Of a stretch of DNA of 64,000 nucleotides, positions 25,693 to 33,827 are shown one piece after another. The position numbers were made by a program, and so were the translations under genes. Numbering within the stretch: the stretch's first letter is position 1; each line of letters begins with the position of its first letter. Origin of the DNA: Candidatus Amarolinea dominans (GTDB lineage: Bacteria; Chloroflexota; Anaerolineae; SSC4; Amarolineaceae); NCBI GenBank assembly GCA_016719785.1, contig JADJYJ010000001.1, forward strand, positions 372,001-436,000. The letters run 5' to 3'. The notes beneath the pieces were generated by a model. It saw only the letters and a list, made by a program, of their open reading frames with translations, was not told the origin of the DNA and did not search any database.

Positions 25693-27171
25693 ATGATCGG
25701 TAACCGATTCGTTGGCCGCGAGCAAGAACTGGGTCTTTTCGATGCGCAGTGGCGGGCTGCCGGGCCGCGGTTCCTGGTGCTTTACGGCCGGCGGCGCGTG
25801 GGGAAGACATCGCTCATCTCCACCTGGCTTGAGCGCAGCGGCGCGCGTGCCCTCTACTGGGTCGCCTCACCCACCTCGGCCGCGGCCCAACTGCGTTCCT
25901 TCTCCCAGGTGGTGTATGAGTTCGCCAATCCGAATGTGCCGTTCGGCAGCGATTTCACGTACAGCACCTGGGAGCAGGCCTGGCGTGAAGCGGCCAATCT
26001 GACGCGTGCAGGCCGTCTATTCCTGGTCATTGACGAATTCACCTATTTGCTGGAAGTGACGCCGGGCATCGCCGGGCAGCTGCAAAATTTCTGGGATCAG
26101 GTGCTCAGCAAAACCGATTTGCTCCTGTGCCTTTCTGGCTCGCATCTCGGCATGATGAAGCACGAATTCCTTTCCTACCAGGCGCCGCTGTATGGTCGTG
26201 CAACCATGCAGATTCACCTGCAGCCTCTGCCCTTTGGCTTGACCAGGGACTATTTCCCGAGTTACAGCGCCGTGGACCGCGTGGCGATCTACGCCATCTT
26301 CGGCGGCATCCCTGCTTACTGGGAACGCATTGATCCGAACCAGTCAGTCTCACAGAACATCAAAACCCAACTGCTGACCCCCAACAACCTGATGCAGGCC
26401 GAGCCGGCCCTGCTCCTGCACGATTTTGTCTCCGATCTGCACAACTACGCGGCAATCCTGACTGCCATCGCCAACGGCGCACGCACGCCCAAAGAGATTG
26501 CCGACCTGACCGGTCTGCCAAACGTGCAGGCGCCCAAATACCTGGGTGTGCTGGCCGAAGCGGGATTCGTCGAACGGCGCGTGTCGGTCACCGCACCAAC
26601 TGCGTCACGCACGGGACGCCATCACATCACAGACCCGTACCTGCGTTTCTACTTTCGTTTCCTGGCGACCCGGCAGCATCAGTTCGCATTGAAAATTCAA
26701 GATCAGGCATTGGCCGAGATCAGCCGCCATCTGATTGACTTTATCGGTACTTACACCTGGGAAGAATTGTGTCGTGAGTGGACGCTACGCGCGGGCGCAC
26801 GCGGAGTGCTGCCGTTCATGCCCGATGAGGTCGGCAGCGCCTGGAATCGCACGGTGCAGGTGGATGTGGTCGGCATCAACACCATGCACAAGACGTTGAT
26901 CCTGGGAGAATCGAAATGGACGCTCGAAGCCGCGTCGCGCAAGGTGATGACCGAACTGGTCGAGGAAAAGGCAGATCGGGTAGTGCCAGAGCAGGGGAGT
27001 TGGAGAGTGTTTTTCGTTGGCTTTTCGCGCAGCGGCTGGACGGACGCGGCGCAGGCATACGCCGCAGAGCTTCAGGACAGGCCGCCCGCAGGCAGAAATT
27101 GGACCTGCGCCGGAATGCGCCTGCTCGATCTGACGCAGGTGGATGACGACCTGACCGCCTGGTCAGAGTAG
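25693..27171 (+). CDS. Archaeal-type ATPase with C-terminal DUF234 nuclease-like domain
   Basis: 492 aa. The N-terminal STAND-like ATPase of the PF01637 type has FVGREQELGLFD, Walker A GRRRVGKTS, Walker B RLFLVIDEF and sensor LCLSGSHLGMM. A winged helix follows (RTPKEIADLTGLPNVQAPKYLGVLAEAGFVERR). The C-terminal domain has DPYLRFYFRFL and a PD-(D/E)xK-like core VQVDVVGINTMHKTLILGESKW. Members are common in archaea, Chloroflexota and other anaerobes; their function is unknown, with selfish or defence-like roles suspected. The perfect palindrome just upstream implies tight regulation. A C-terminal relative exists as a remnant at 55933-56394. Confidence 0.88.
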   Translation: MIGNRFVGREQELGLFDAQWRAAGPRFLVLYGRRRVGKTSLISTWLERSGARALYWVASPTSAAAQLRSFSQVVYEFANPNVPFGSDFTYSTWEQAWREAANLTRAGRLFLVIDEFTYLLEVTPGIAGQLQNFWDQVLSKTDLLLCLSGSHLGMMKHEFLSYQAPLYGRATMQIHLQPLPFGLTRDYFPSYSAVDRVAIYAIFGGIPAYWERIDPNQSVSQNIKTQLLTPNNLMQAEPALLLHDFVSDLHNYAAILTAIANGARTPKEIADLTGLPNVQAPKYLGVLAEAGFVERRVSVTAPTASRTGRHHITDPYLRFYFRFLATRQHQFALKIQDQALAEISRHLIDFIGTYTWEELCREWTLRAGARGVLPFMPDEVGSAWNRTVQVDVVGINTMHKTLILGESKWTLEAASRKVMTELVEEKADRVVPEQGSWRVFFVGFSRSGWTDAAQAYAAELQDRPPAGRNWTCAGMRLLDLTQVDDDLTAWSE

Positions 27172-27204
27172 CATGAATCCGGCGTGCGGGGCGCCGGATT
27201 CATG
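27172..27204. terminator. Bidirectional hairpin between convergent genes
   Basis: A 13-bp perfect stem CATGAATCCGGCG and its complement around TGCGGGG, placed right between the stops of the convergent ATPase and reductase genes. No long T-run, so termination strength is uncertain. Confidence 0.55.
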
Positions 27205-27215
27205 CACAGCCTATG

Positions 27216-28619
27216 TTACGCTCGCCCCAGCGCGGCCAGCATCTCGGCCACGCTGGTGAACTTCACACGCGGGCGACCTTGTTCCTGGCCGCGGCGCAAT
27301 TCCATCTCGTTCAGGCGCTGCCAGTCCGCGTAGGAGAAATAGTTCGACTGCCGCGCCTTGACCAGGTCAGCCAGGGCCGCGACATCGGGCCGGGCCGGCG
27401 TGAGGGTCTGGCCGTGCGCCAAATCCTCGAGCATACACATCACCGTTTCGACCGCATCCGGTTTGTTGGTGCCAATCACGCCATTGGGGCCGCGCTTGAT
27501 CCAGCCCGCGGTGTATTCGCCCACCTGCGGCTGCTGCGTTTCCGGGTTCAACACACGTCCCTTTTGATTCAAGATCACGCCCCAACTTTCTTTGAAGGGC
27601 ACACCCGGCACCGGCACCCCGCGGTAGCCAACCGAGCGAAAGACCAGGCCAACCGGAATCTCCTCGGTCTCCCCGGTCGCTTTCGGGCGCAGCGTGCCGG
27701 TGTCCGTGGCCACCAGCTTGTTGTGTGCCAGGCGCATCGTCTTGACATGCCCGGTCTCATCGCCTTCGAGCGCCGTGGGCGAGACCAGGAAGCGGAAGAT
27801 CAGGCGGCGTGACTTGCCGGTTGGCTCGTGTCGCCCATACTCCTGCAAAATCTCGACCTTCCTGAACAGGGTGCGGTCGTTGTTGCGATCAAGCTCGGCC
27901 TGACTCAACGGATCCAGCGTCACCTCGGCGGGCGGTACGATGACATCTACGTCGGCCATCTCGCCAACCTCCCTGATCTCCGGGTTGCTGAAGGCAGCCT
28001 GCACCGGGCCGCGGCGCCCCAACACGTAAACGGTGCGCACACGGCTGTGGCGCAAAGCCTCCAGCGCGTAATCGGCAATGTCCGACTTGAGCAGTTCATC
28101 AGGCGTGCGGCATAAAATACGGGCCACATCAATCGCCACGTTGCCAATGCCCACGACCGCGGCCACCTCCTGTGAAAGGTCGAACTGCAGGTCGCGGTAG
28201 TCAGGATGGCCGTTGTACCAGGCCACGAAGTCGGTGGCCGGGTGGCTGCCGGCCAAATCCTCGCCCGGAATGTCCATGCGGCGGTCGGTCTGCGCGCCGG
28301 TGGTATAAACGATCTGATGGTAGTGCATCTTCAGTTCGTCCACCGTCAGATGCTTGCCGATCTCGACGTTGCCATAAAAACGAACATGCGGATGGGTCGC
28401 GGTCTTGTCGAAGACTGCGGTCACGGTCTTGATCTTCAGGTGGTCGGGCGCCACTCCTGCGCGCACCAGGCCAAAGGGCGTGGGTACGCGATCGAACAGG
28501 TCAATCTCAACGCTGAGATTGGTTTGCTTGAGTAAATGCTCGGCGGTGTAGAAGCCGGTCGGGCCAGCGCCGATGATGGCCACGCGTAGGGGATTGCCGG
28601 CTGTACCTGGTTGTGTCAT
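27216..28619 (-). CDS. Ferredoxin-NADP reductase, adrenodoxin-reductase type
   Basis: FAD flavoprotein that moves electrons between NADPH and ferredoxin (FprA-like, 467 aa). Seen: FAD dinucleotide fold VAIIGAGPTGFYTAEHLL, FGLVRAGVAPDH, VYTTGAQTDRRMDIPGEDL, the NADP fold VVGIGNVAIDVARIL, YVLGRRGPVQAAF and the C-terminal YTAGWIKRGPNGVIGTNKPDA, all hallmarks of the adrenodoxin/FprA family. The ATG at 28619 follows AGGAG. No ferredoxin gene lies adjacent; the CBS-domain gene is upstream on the same strand. Confidence 0.93.
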   Translation of the reverse strand: MTQPGTAGNPLRVAIIGAGPTGFYTAEHLLKQTNLSVEIDLFDRVPTPFGLVRAGVAPDHLKIKTVTAVFDKTATHPHVRFYGNVEIGKHLTVDELKMHYHQIVYTTGAQTDRRMDIPGEDLAGSHPATDFVAWYNGHPDYRDLQFDLSQEVAAVVGIGNVAIDVARILCRTPDELLKSDIADYALEALRHSRVRTVYVLGRRGPVQAAFSNPEIREVGEMADVDVIVPPAEVTLDPLSQAELDRNNDRTLFRKVEILQEYGRHEPTGKSRRLIFRFLVSPTALEGDETGHVKTMRLAHNKLVATDTGTLRPKATGETEEIPVGLVFRSVGYRGVPVPGVPFKESWGVILNQKGRVLNPETQQPQVGEYTAGWIKRGPNGVIGTNKPDAVETVMCMLEDLAHGQTLTPARPDVAALADLVKARQSNYFSYADWQRLNEMELRRGQEQGRPRVKFTSVAEMLAALGRA

Positions 28620-28691
28620 TCGATGCTCCTTTGCCTCGAACTCTGGGTGAATGATTGCCATCAGACCTGTGCGCACACCGGCGTCTCAGGC

Positions 28692-29120
28692 CTAGCTGCC
28701 CATCATTTCGATTTGCAGGCGATCCACCTCGCCCATGTACGTGTCGCGCTCGGCCTTCAGAATGTCGCCAATGGAAACGATGCCCACCAACTCGCCATCT
28801 TCCAGGATGGGCACATGGCGGGTGCGCGTCTCGGTCATCGTGTGCACCAACATGCGCAAATCATCATGCGGCGAACCGATCACCATGTCCTTCTTCATCA
28901 CCTCGCCCACGCGGCGCTCGAAAATGGCCTCATCGCTGGCCGCGCGGCGGATGATGTCGTGCTCTTCCAGAATGCCAACCGGGCGGCGGTTGTCATCCAC
29001 CACCACCAGCGACCCAATGTTGTGCATCGCCAGGACCCCGATCGCGTCCCTGATGGTGAGTTCGGGGTGAATCGTTGCCACATTCGGCCCTTTTTTTGCC
29101 AGAACCAGACTGGTTTTCAT
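28692..29120 (-). CDS. CBS-domain pair protein
   Basis: 142 aa consisting of two CBS domains (VATIHPELTIRDAIGVLAMHNIGSLVVVDD and MVIGSPHDDLRMLVHTMTETRTRHVPILED) with the GILEEHDIIRR and GIVSIGDILK segments that follow each. Such stand-alone pairs usually bind adenine nucleotides and act as energy or redox sensors. AGGAG precedes the ATG. It may be cotranscribed with the downstream ferredoxin-NADP reductase (72 bp gap). Confidence 0.88.
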   Translation of the reverse strand: MKTSLVLAKKGPNVATIHPELTIRDAIGVLAMHNIGSLVVVDDNRRPVGILEEHDIIRRAASDEAIFERRVGEVMKKDMVIGSPHDDLRMLVHTMTETRTRHVPILEDGELVGIVSIGDILKAERDTYMGEVDRLQIEMMGS

Positions 29121-29223
29121 CGTTACCTGCTCCTTTCACTGCTCTGCGTCTCACTGCCTGTCACAGCATTCATTCTATCACTTTGTGGGCAGTTTTGCCA
29201 CTTGGGGGGAATGGAGATTGGGG

Positions 29224-29365
29224 AGTGATGAGTGCAAAGTGATGAGTGCAAAGTGCAAAGTGATGAGTGCAAAGTGATGAGTGCAAAGTGCAAAGTGATG
29301 AGTGCAAAATGCAGAGTGCGTGGGACATTCTGCGTTTTGTACTTTGCACTTTGCACTTTGTACTA
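29224..29365. repeat. Imperfect tandem GTGATGAGTGCAAA repeats with inverted arm
   Basis: About six copies of a 14-24 bp unit built from GTGATGAGTGCAAA and AGTGCAAA occupy 29224-29310. The right end (29335-29365) carries ACTTTGCACTTTGCACTTTG, the inverse of AGTGCAAAGT, so the whole block can fold into a long hairpin. It lies between the CBS gene and a lipoprotein gene. Confidence 0.7.
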
Positions 29366-29380
29366 TTCAGCCTCCCTCGC

Positions 29381-30319
29381 TCAGCGCGCCAATGACGGCG
29401 AATACAGGCTGAGGGCCAGGGATTGGCCTGTTTCGATGATTGACTGTGATACCGAGTCAACCGACCCGATTTCCAATACACCCGCATCCACACCCCCGTG
29501 TCCCCCGGCCGTTGCTACCAGGGTCAGATAGAACGAGTAGGTCTGCTGGCTTTTCATGGTTCCGAACCAGTAATACACGCCCTCTCTATAACTGGAGAAT
29601 CTGAGGGCGGCCGCCAGGGCGGTGTCTTCTACCTCTACGCGCGGCTCGCTCGATTGCAGGCCGCCGATGGAAGTCACGATGCCAACCGATGCGTGCTGCA
29701 AATCCACCAACGGCGTCACTTCGTAGACCACGGTCACCGGTTGGTTCAAGGCCAGTGTGCCCGACAGATACAGCCGGTTCTGGATCAACCCAGGTTGAAG
29801 CCCCGGTCCTCCTCCTGGGACGCTTGCGTGCGCCGACTCCCAATGATTGGGCGGCGGGTCATGGCTGACCCAGGTGTCTTCGCCTTCTACCAGGAGGTAC
29901 AGGGCATCTGGACCAGGGAAAGAACTTCCATAGGGAGTGTCTTTGCGACCAAGCCCTACGATCTTGTAGTATCCATTTTCCAATACCCGAGCAGTTGCGG
30001 TGAAGACATAGGTTTGGTCTGCCTCCATGTTCTCGATCCGCCATTCGCCGGGTGTGTCCAGCAATTCGACGCCCGCCGGCAAGACGAAGCTCACCGCCAC
30101 ATCGGTGAAGGCCATCGAGGTGCGCAGTTCCAGTCGCAGCATGAAAGGTTCGCCCAGGGCGGGTCTTCCCTCCAGCGCTAACGATCCTGTCATGGGTGAG
30201 CTGGGCGCCGTACATGCAACCAGCAGCAGCAGCATACACAGCCCCACGGCCACGGTCGCGGCCGTGATCCAATGTCGTGCCTGCACGATCCGCAGGTCCT
30301 TGTTCCACAACGTTATCAT
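29381..30319 (-). CDS. Predicted lipoprotein with two CARDB/DUF11-like beta domains
   Basis: 312 aa. The N-terminal hydrophobic segment ends in LLVACTAP, a good lipobox with Cys about 36, so the protein is probably lipid-anchored on the outside. Two similar segments follow (GSLALEGRPALGEPFMLRLELR and YLSGTLALNQPVTVVYEVTP), each like an immunoglobulin-like fold with an introductory GxP motif. I do not recognise a specific family. It is first or second in a minus-strand run of three secreted proteins (29381-31418). Confidence 0.65.
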   Translation of the reverse strand: MITLWNKDLRIVQARHWITAATVAVGLCMLLLLVACTAPSSPMTGSLALEGRPALGEPFMLRLELRTSMAFTDVAVSFVLPAGVELLDTPGEWRIENMEADQTYVFTATARVLENGYYKIVGLGRKDTPYGSSFPGPDALYLLVEGEDTWVSHDPPPNHWESAHASVPGGGPGLQPGLIQNRLYLSGTLALNQPVTVVYEVTPLVDLQHASVGIVTSIGGLQSSEPRVEVEDTALAAALRFSSYREGVYYWFGTMKSQQTYSFYLTLVATAGGHGGVDAGVLEIGSVDSVSQSIIETGQSLALSLYSPSLAR

Positions 30320-30355
30320 GAGATCCTCCTTGTATCTGACATCGAGTAGCGGGCA

Positions 30356-30401
30356 GGCCTTGCACCTGCCCGCCTGGGCGACCGCAAGGGTGCGCCCCTA
30401 C
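30356..30401. repeat. Dispersed 46-bp repeat, second copy of the 15583-15668 core
   Basis: Matches the reverse complement of 15595-15640 at 44 of 46 positions. Its GTAGGGGC end provides the stop codon of the secreted-protein gene at 30398-30892. Confidence 0.75.
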
Positions 30402-30892
30402 GGACAGGAGATGGCATCGGGGTTGATCTTGAACTTGCTGGCAGACACCAGGCAGAAGTAGAAACCGGGATGGTTGTCGGTCTCCTGCACCACGTTGCCC
30501 CAAGGGGCCCACGTTCCCTGCCTGAACTCGAGTTCCTGGAATGTCGTGCCTGACTGGTCGCAGGTGTTGCGGGCGCGTCCCAGGGCGAGGGGGTACAGAT
30601 TCGTCAGGTTCAGCGTCGTAGCCGCTGCCGGCAGCCCGGCCACGTCCACCCCATCCACCCGGTAATGCCACACCCCGCCTTCCTGGACGATCTCGAAACG
30701 AGGCGTCGTTCCCACGGCCAGGGGGGCGCCCACATAGCGCGCAGGGATAGGAGTGGCAAGTGGCGAATCAAACAGCCCTGACCCAAGAACCACACCAAGT
30801 GGGGACTGAGCAAGGAGAACGGCGGCCAGCACGGCCAACGCCAACACTAGAGCCATAGAGAACACTCTGCGAGAAAGGGATTCGTTGCGCAT
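30398..30892 (-). CDS. Small secreted or membrane-anchored protein of unknown function
   Basis: 164 aa from the ATG at 30892. An N-terminal hydrophobic stretch (FSMALVLALAVLAAVLLAQ) is probably a signal peptide or anchor. The remainder contains RFEIVQEGGVWHYRVDGVDVAGLP and two cysteines near TCDQSG and YFCLVSAS. I see no family. The ribosome-binding site is weak, and an upstream start at 30934 inside the preceding gene is possible. The TAG stop lies inside a dispersed repeat, so the C-terminus may have been altered by insertion. Confidence 0.55.
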   Translation of the reverse strand: MRNESLSRRVFSMALVLALAVLAAVLLAQSPLGVVLGSGLFDSPLATPIPARYVGAPLAVGTTPRFEIVQEGGVWHYRVDGVDVAGLPAAATTLNLTNLYPLALGRARNTCDQSGTTFQELEFRQGTWAPWGNVVQETDNHPGFYFCLVSASKFKINPDAISCP

Positions 30893-30905
30893 CCTTACAC
30901 TGTCG

Positions 30906-31418
30906 TTATGGAATATTGTGCGAAACCGAAGCAATTACAGTCCCGTTTACAACTACGTTGAACGTGGCATCCCCATCCCAGGTACCCACCTTCTGCACCT
31001 GAACCAAATGATAGGGTGAGGTTACTATGTCATTTTTCTTCCTATCAGGTGGGGGTTCTTGAAGCCGGACGAAGACGGTGACTTTGTCTCTCAGGTGAGT
31101 GATACGCTCGACCTGAATATCGTAACCATCGGTTGGTTTCCAACCCTGGAACACTGCAAGGACGAAATCTGCATCGTAATTCAGACTCTGTAGTCGTGCC
31201 TGGGCCTCGGGCGTAACCCGGGCGTCTAGGTTAGCCACCTCTTCCAGCGTGGTAATAACTATTAAGCCAGGTTGCTTGTCCTGGTAAATTTGCCTGGTGC
31301 CAGAAGCATCGCGCTGCTCGATAGTCTCGAAAGACAGATCGGTTTCCTGAGGTTGACAGGCGTTCAGCCCGGCCAAGGCAAAAAGAAGGCAAAGCATAGA
31401 TATAGTCTTGTACTTCAT
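30906..31418 (-). CDS. PrcB-like lipoprotein
   Basis: 170 aa. The signal sequence ends in LAGLNACQP, a lipobox with the Cys about 20. The C-terminal half (FVLAVFQGWKPTDGYDIQVERI...VTVFVRLQEPPP...VTSPYHLVQVQK) has the pattern of the PrcB C-terminal domain, found in small secreted proteins of many bacteria and linked to protease complexes in Treponema. The ATG at 31418 follows GGAGAG. It overlaps no other gene and leads the run of three secreted-protein genes. Confidence 0.65.
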   Translation of the reverse strand: MKYKTISMLCLLFALAGLNACQPQETDLSFETIEQRDASGTRQIYQDKQPGLIVITTLEEVANLDARVTPEAQARLQSLNYDADFVLAVFQGWKPTDGYDIQVERITHLRDKVTVFVRLQEPPPDRKKNDIVTSPYHLVQVQKVGTWDGDATFNVVVNGTVIASVSHNIP

Positions 31419-31637
31419 TTCAAAACTCTCCATTCGTCAAGGCAAATCACTTGATGAAACGCCTCCTTCTTGGGGTAGCCTAACGCGAATTAGCGTCCAA
31501 AGTTCGCGCGCCCGCTGCTGCGATGTCAGCCGACCTGGGCGCAGCTGGCTTAGGCCGCGCCACCGTCAAATCCCTTGCGGTAAATAGCCAATGCCAGTAA
31601 AATGGGTCGTCTCGATTCTGTGTTCAGGAGTCTGCCC

Positions 31638-32708
31638 TTGTCTATTGCTGCTTTCATCGAGGCCATGCCCAAGGCCGAGCTGCACATTCACCTGGAAGGG
31701 GCCATTGCGCCGGCCACCCTTCTGCGCCTGGCCGAACGTCACGGCCGGCCGCTGCCTGCGGACGATGTGAAGGGCCTGCAGGCGTGGTACCATTTCACCA
31801 CCTTTCGCCATTTCATCGAAGTCTACCTGATGGGCCAGGCCTGCCTGCGCCAGGCCGACGACTTCGCCTTGATCGCGTATGAGCTGGGCGCGGACCGCAG
31901 CCGCCAGGCCATCCGCTACTCCGAGGTGACGGTCACGCCCTACACCCACATCTGGCAGCAGAAGGGCATCCGGCCCGAGGAGATCATCGAAGGGCTGGAG
32001 GATGGCCGGGCGCGGGCGCGGCGTGATTTTGGCGTGGAGATGCGCTGGGTGTTCGACATCCCGCGCAACCTGCCTGAACCGGCCGGCGCCTGGACCGCCG
32101 ATTTTGCCATCCAGCATATGGACAAGGGCGTCGTGGGGTTTGGCCTGGGCGGCGACGAGTCCAAAGCGCCGCCAGAGCTGTGGATCGCCCCGTTCCAGCG
32201 CGCCATCGCGGCCGGCCTCTACAGCGTTCCTCATGCCGGTGAAGTGGCCGGCCCGGTCAGCGTGTGGGGCGCGCTGCGCCATCTCGGCGCGCGGCGCCTG
32301 GGGCACGGCGTGCGCAGCAGCGAAGACCCGGCCCTGGTGGCCTACCTGGTGGAGCACCAGGTTCCCCTGGAGGTCAACCCCACCAGCAACCTGCGCCTCA
32401 ACGTCTACCCCGATTTTGCCCACCATCCGCTGCGCCGCCTGTGGGACGCGGGCGTCTACCTGACGGTCAACTCCGACGATCCGCCGATGTTCGACACCAC
32501 CCTGACCGCGGAATACGGCGTGCTGGCTGCGCATTTTGACTTCACGCCCGCGGAACTGGAGCAAATCAGCCTGAACGCCGTGGCCGCGGCCGCGCCCCTG
32601 GGCCTGGACGCGGCCGGCCGGCGCCAGATGCAGGGTGAATTTCGCGGCCGCTGCGCCGACCTGCGCCAGGCGCTGCACATGCCGGCCGCGGAGGCGCCCC
32701 ATGCCTGA
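31638..32708 (+). CDS. add: Adenosine deaminase
   Basis: Zinc enzyme deaminating adenosine or related purines. Seen: KAELHIHLEGA with the first metal histidines, FGLGGDESKAP, VPHAGEVAGP, RLGHGVRSSED, LEVNPTSNL and TVNSDDPPMF, covering the metal and catalytic residues. The TTG at 31638 is chosen as start because AGGAG lies exactly seven bases upstream and it leaves the usual short N-terminus; the ATG 36 bases upstream lacks such a site. Adenine or methylthioadenosine deamination cannot be excluded. It overlaps the GNAT gene by 8 bp. Confidence 0.93.
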   Translation: MSIAAFIEAMPKAELHIHLEGAIAPATLLRLAERHGRPLPADDVKGLQAWYHFTTFRHFIEVYLMGQACLRQADDFALIAYELGADRSRQAIRYSEVTVTPYTHIWQQKGIRPEEIIEGLEDGRARARRDFGVEMRWVFDIPRNLPEPAGAWTADFAIQHMDKGVVGFGLGGDESKAPPELWIAPFQRAIAAGLYSVPHAGEVAGPVSVWGALRHLGARRLGHGVRSSEDPALVAYLVEHQVPLEVNPTSNLRLNVYPDFAHHPLRRLWDAGVYLTVNSDDPPMFDTTLTAEYGVLAAHFDFTPAELEQISLNAVAAAAPLGLDAAGRRQMQGEFRGRCADLRQALHMPAAEAPHA

Positions 32709-33555
32709 GGTGCGCCTGACCGCGGCAGATTACCTGCCCCTGACCGCGCTGACCGCGCTGCTCAACGCGGTCTATGCCGATTACGCGCTGCCGGTGCAGC
32801 GCTCCAGCCAGCAGGTGGCGATCCACCATGCGGTGTGGGATATCGAGCCGGCGCTGTCGGTCATCGCGTGGATGGAGAACGAGCCAGTGGGCGTGGCGCT
32901 GCTGGGTCGCCGCGGGCAGGCCGGTTGGATCGGCAGCATGGGCGTGCTGCCTGCCTGGCGCCGGCAGGGGATCGGCCTGCACATGCTGCACCAGGTTCAA
33001 GCCAATGCCCGGCGTGCGGGCCTGAGTCACGTTGATCTGGAGGTTCTTACCCGCAACACGCAGGCGCAGGCGCTGTACGAAGTCGCCGGGTTCCAGGTGC
33101 AGCGGGAGCTGCTCACCTGGCAGCGCCGCGTGGAACAGGGCGCGCTGCCGGATCCGTACTTCAAACTGCAGCCGACCAGCGTAGCCTGGGCCTTGCAGCA
33201 GGCGTCCGCCTGGCACACCACACCGCCCTGCTGGCAGCGCAGCGTTGGCTCGCTCCTGCACATGACCGATCTCAGGGCGTTCACCGTGACCGATCAGAGC
33301 GGAGAAACGCCGGTCTACCTGCTCATGCGGCATCTGATGCAGGGTCAAATTCGCCTGGCCGATATCGGCATCGCGTCCGGCCACGAGCCGCGAGGCCTGG
33401 GACGCGAACTCCTGCAAGGCTTTCATCTGCGTCACTTCGACGCGACCGTCATCCTGGGCAATGAGCCGGTGGAGAGTCCCTGGAACCGGGTCTTTGTGGC
33501 CCTGGGCTACTACGTCATCGAACGCCAGCATGAGATGCGCTGGCTGGTGACCTGA
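32701..33555 (+). CDS. GNAT N-acetyltransferase with C-terminal second domain
   Basis: 284 aa. The first GNAT domain has IGSMGVLPAWRRQGIGLHMLHQV and HVDLEVLTRNTQAQALYEVAGF. The C-terminal part (IRLADIGIASGHEPRGLGRELLQGF) looks like a degenerate second domain. It starts within the adenosine deaminase stop region (overlap 8 bp), with GAGG upstream, so coupled translation is likely. Substrate unknown. Confidence 0.82.
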   Translation: MPEVRLTAADYLPLTALTALLNAVYADYALPVQRSSQQVAIHHAVWDIEPALSVIAWMENEPVGVALLGRRGQAGWIGSMGVLPAWRRQGIGLHMLHQVQANARRAGLSHVDLEVLTRNTQAQALYEVAGFQVQRELLTWQRRVEQGALPDPYFKLQPTSVAWALQQASAWHTTPPCWQRSVGSLLHMTDLRAFTVTDQSGETPVYLLMRHLMQGQIRLADIGIASGHEPRGLGRELLQGFHLRHFDATVILGNEPVESPWNRVFVALGYYVIERQHEMRWLVT

Positions 33556-33575
33556 AAGCGGTCAGGAATTACAGC

Positions 33576-33815
33576 ATGGCCCAAAAACCAACAGAACCGA
33601 CCGACTATCGGCGTTACCGTCGCGAAACCGACCGCAAGCTGCTGATCGCGGTGCTGGCCCTCCTCGTGGTGGGCGGCGGCGCCTTGATCGGCCTCATCTA
33701 CGGCGGCTGGGCCGCGGCCACCGCGCTGATCTGCCTCCTGGCCGGCGCCGGCGTCATCCTCGTCCTCTGGCTGCTGCTGAGCCTGCTCGAACGCTGGATC
33801 AACGAATCGGAATGA
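33576..33815 (+). CDS. Small two-helix membrane protein
   Basis: 79 aa with a charged N-terminus (RRYRRETDRK), two predicted transmembrane helices (LLIAVLALLVVGGGALIGLIYGG and ATALICLLAGAGVILVLWLLLSLL) and a short acidic tail. I do not recognise a family. It follows the GNAT gene by 20 bp and faces the convergent FecR-like gene. Confidence 0.6.
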   Translation: MAQKPTEPTDYRRYRRETDRKLLIAVLALLVVGGGALIGLIYGGWAAATALICLLAGAGVILVLWLLLSLLERWINESE

Positions 33816-33827
33816 GCAGCCGGGCGC

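Noticed and set aside
29224..29365. CRISPR array
   Set aside because: Repeats are short, abut each other, lack unique spacers of constant length, and no cas genes are near.
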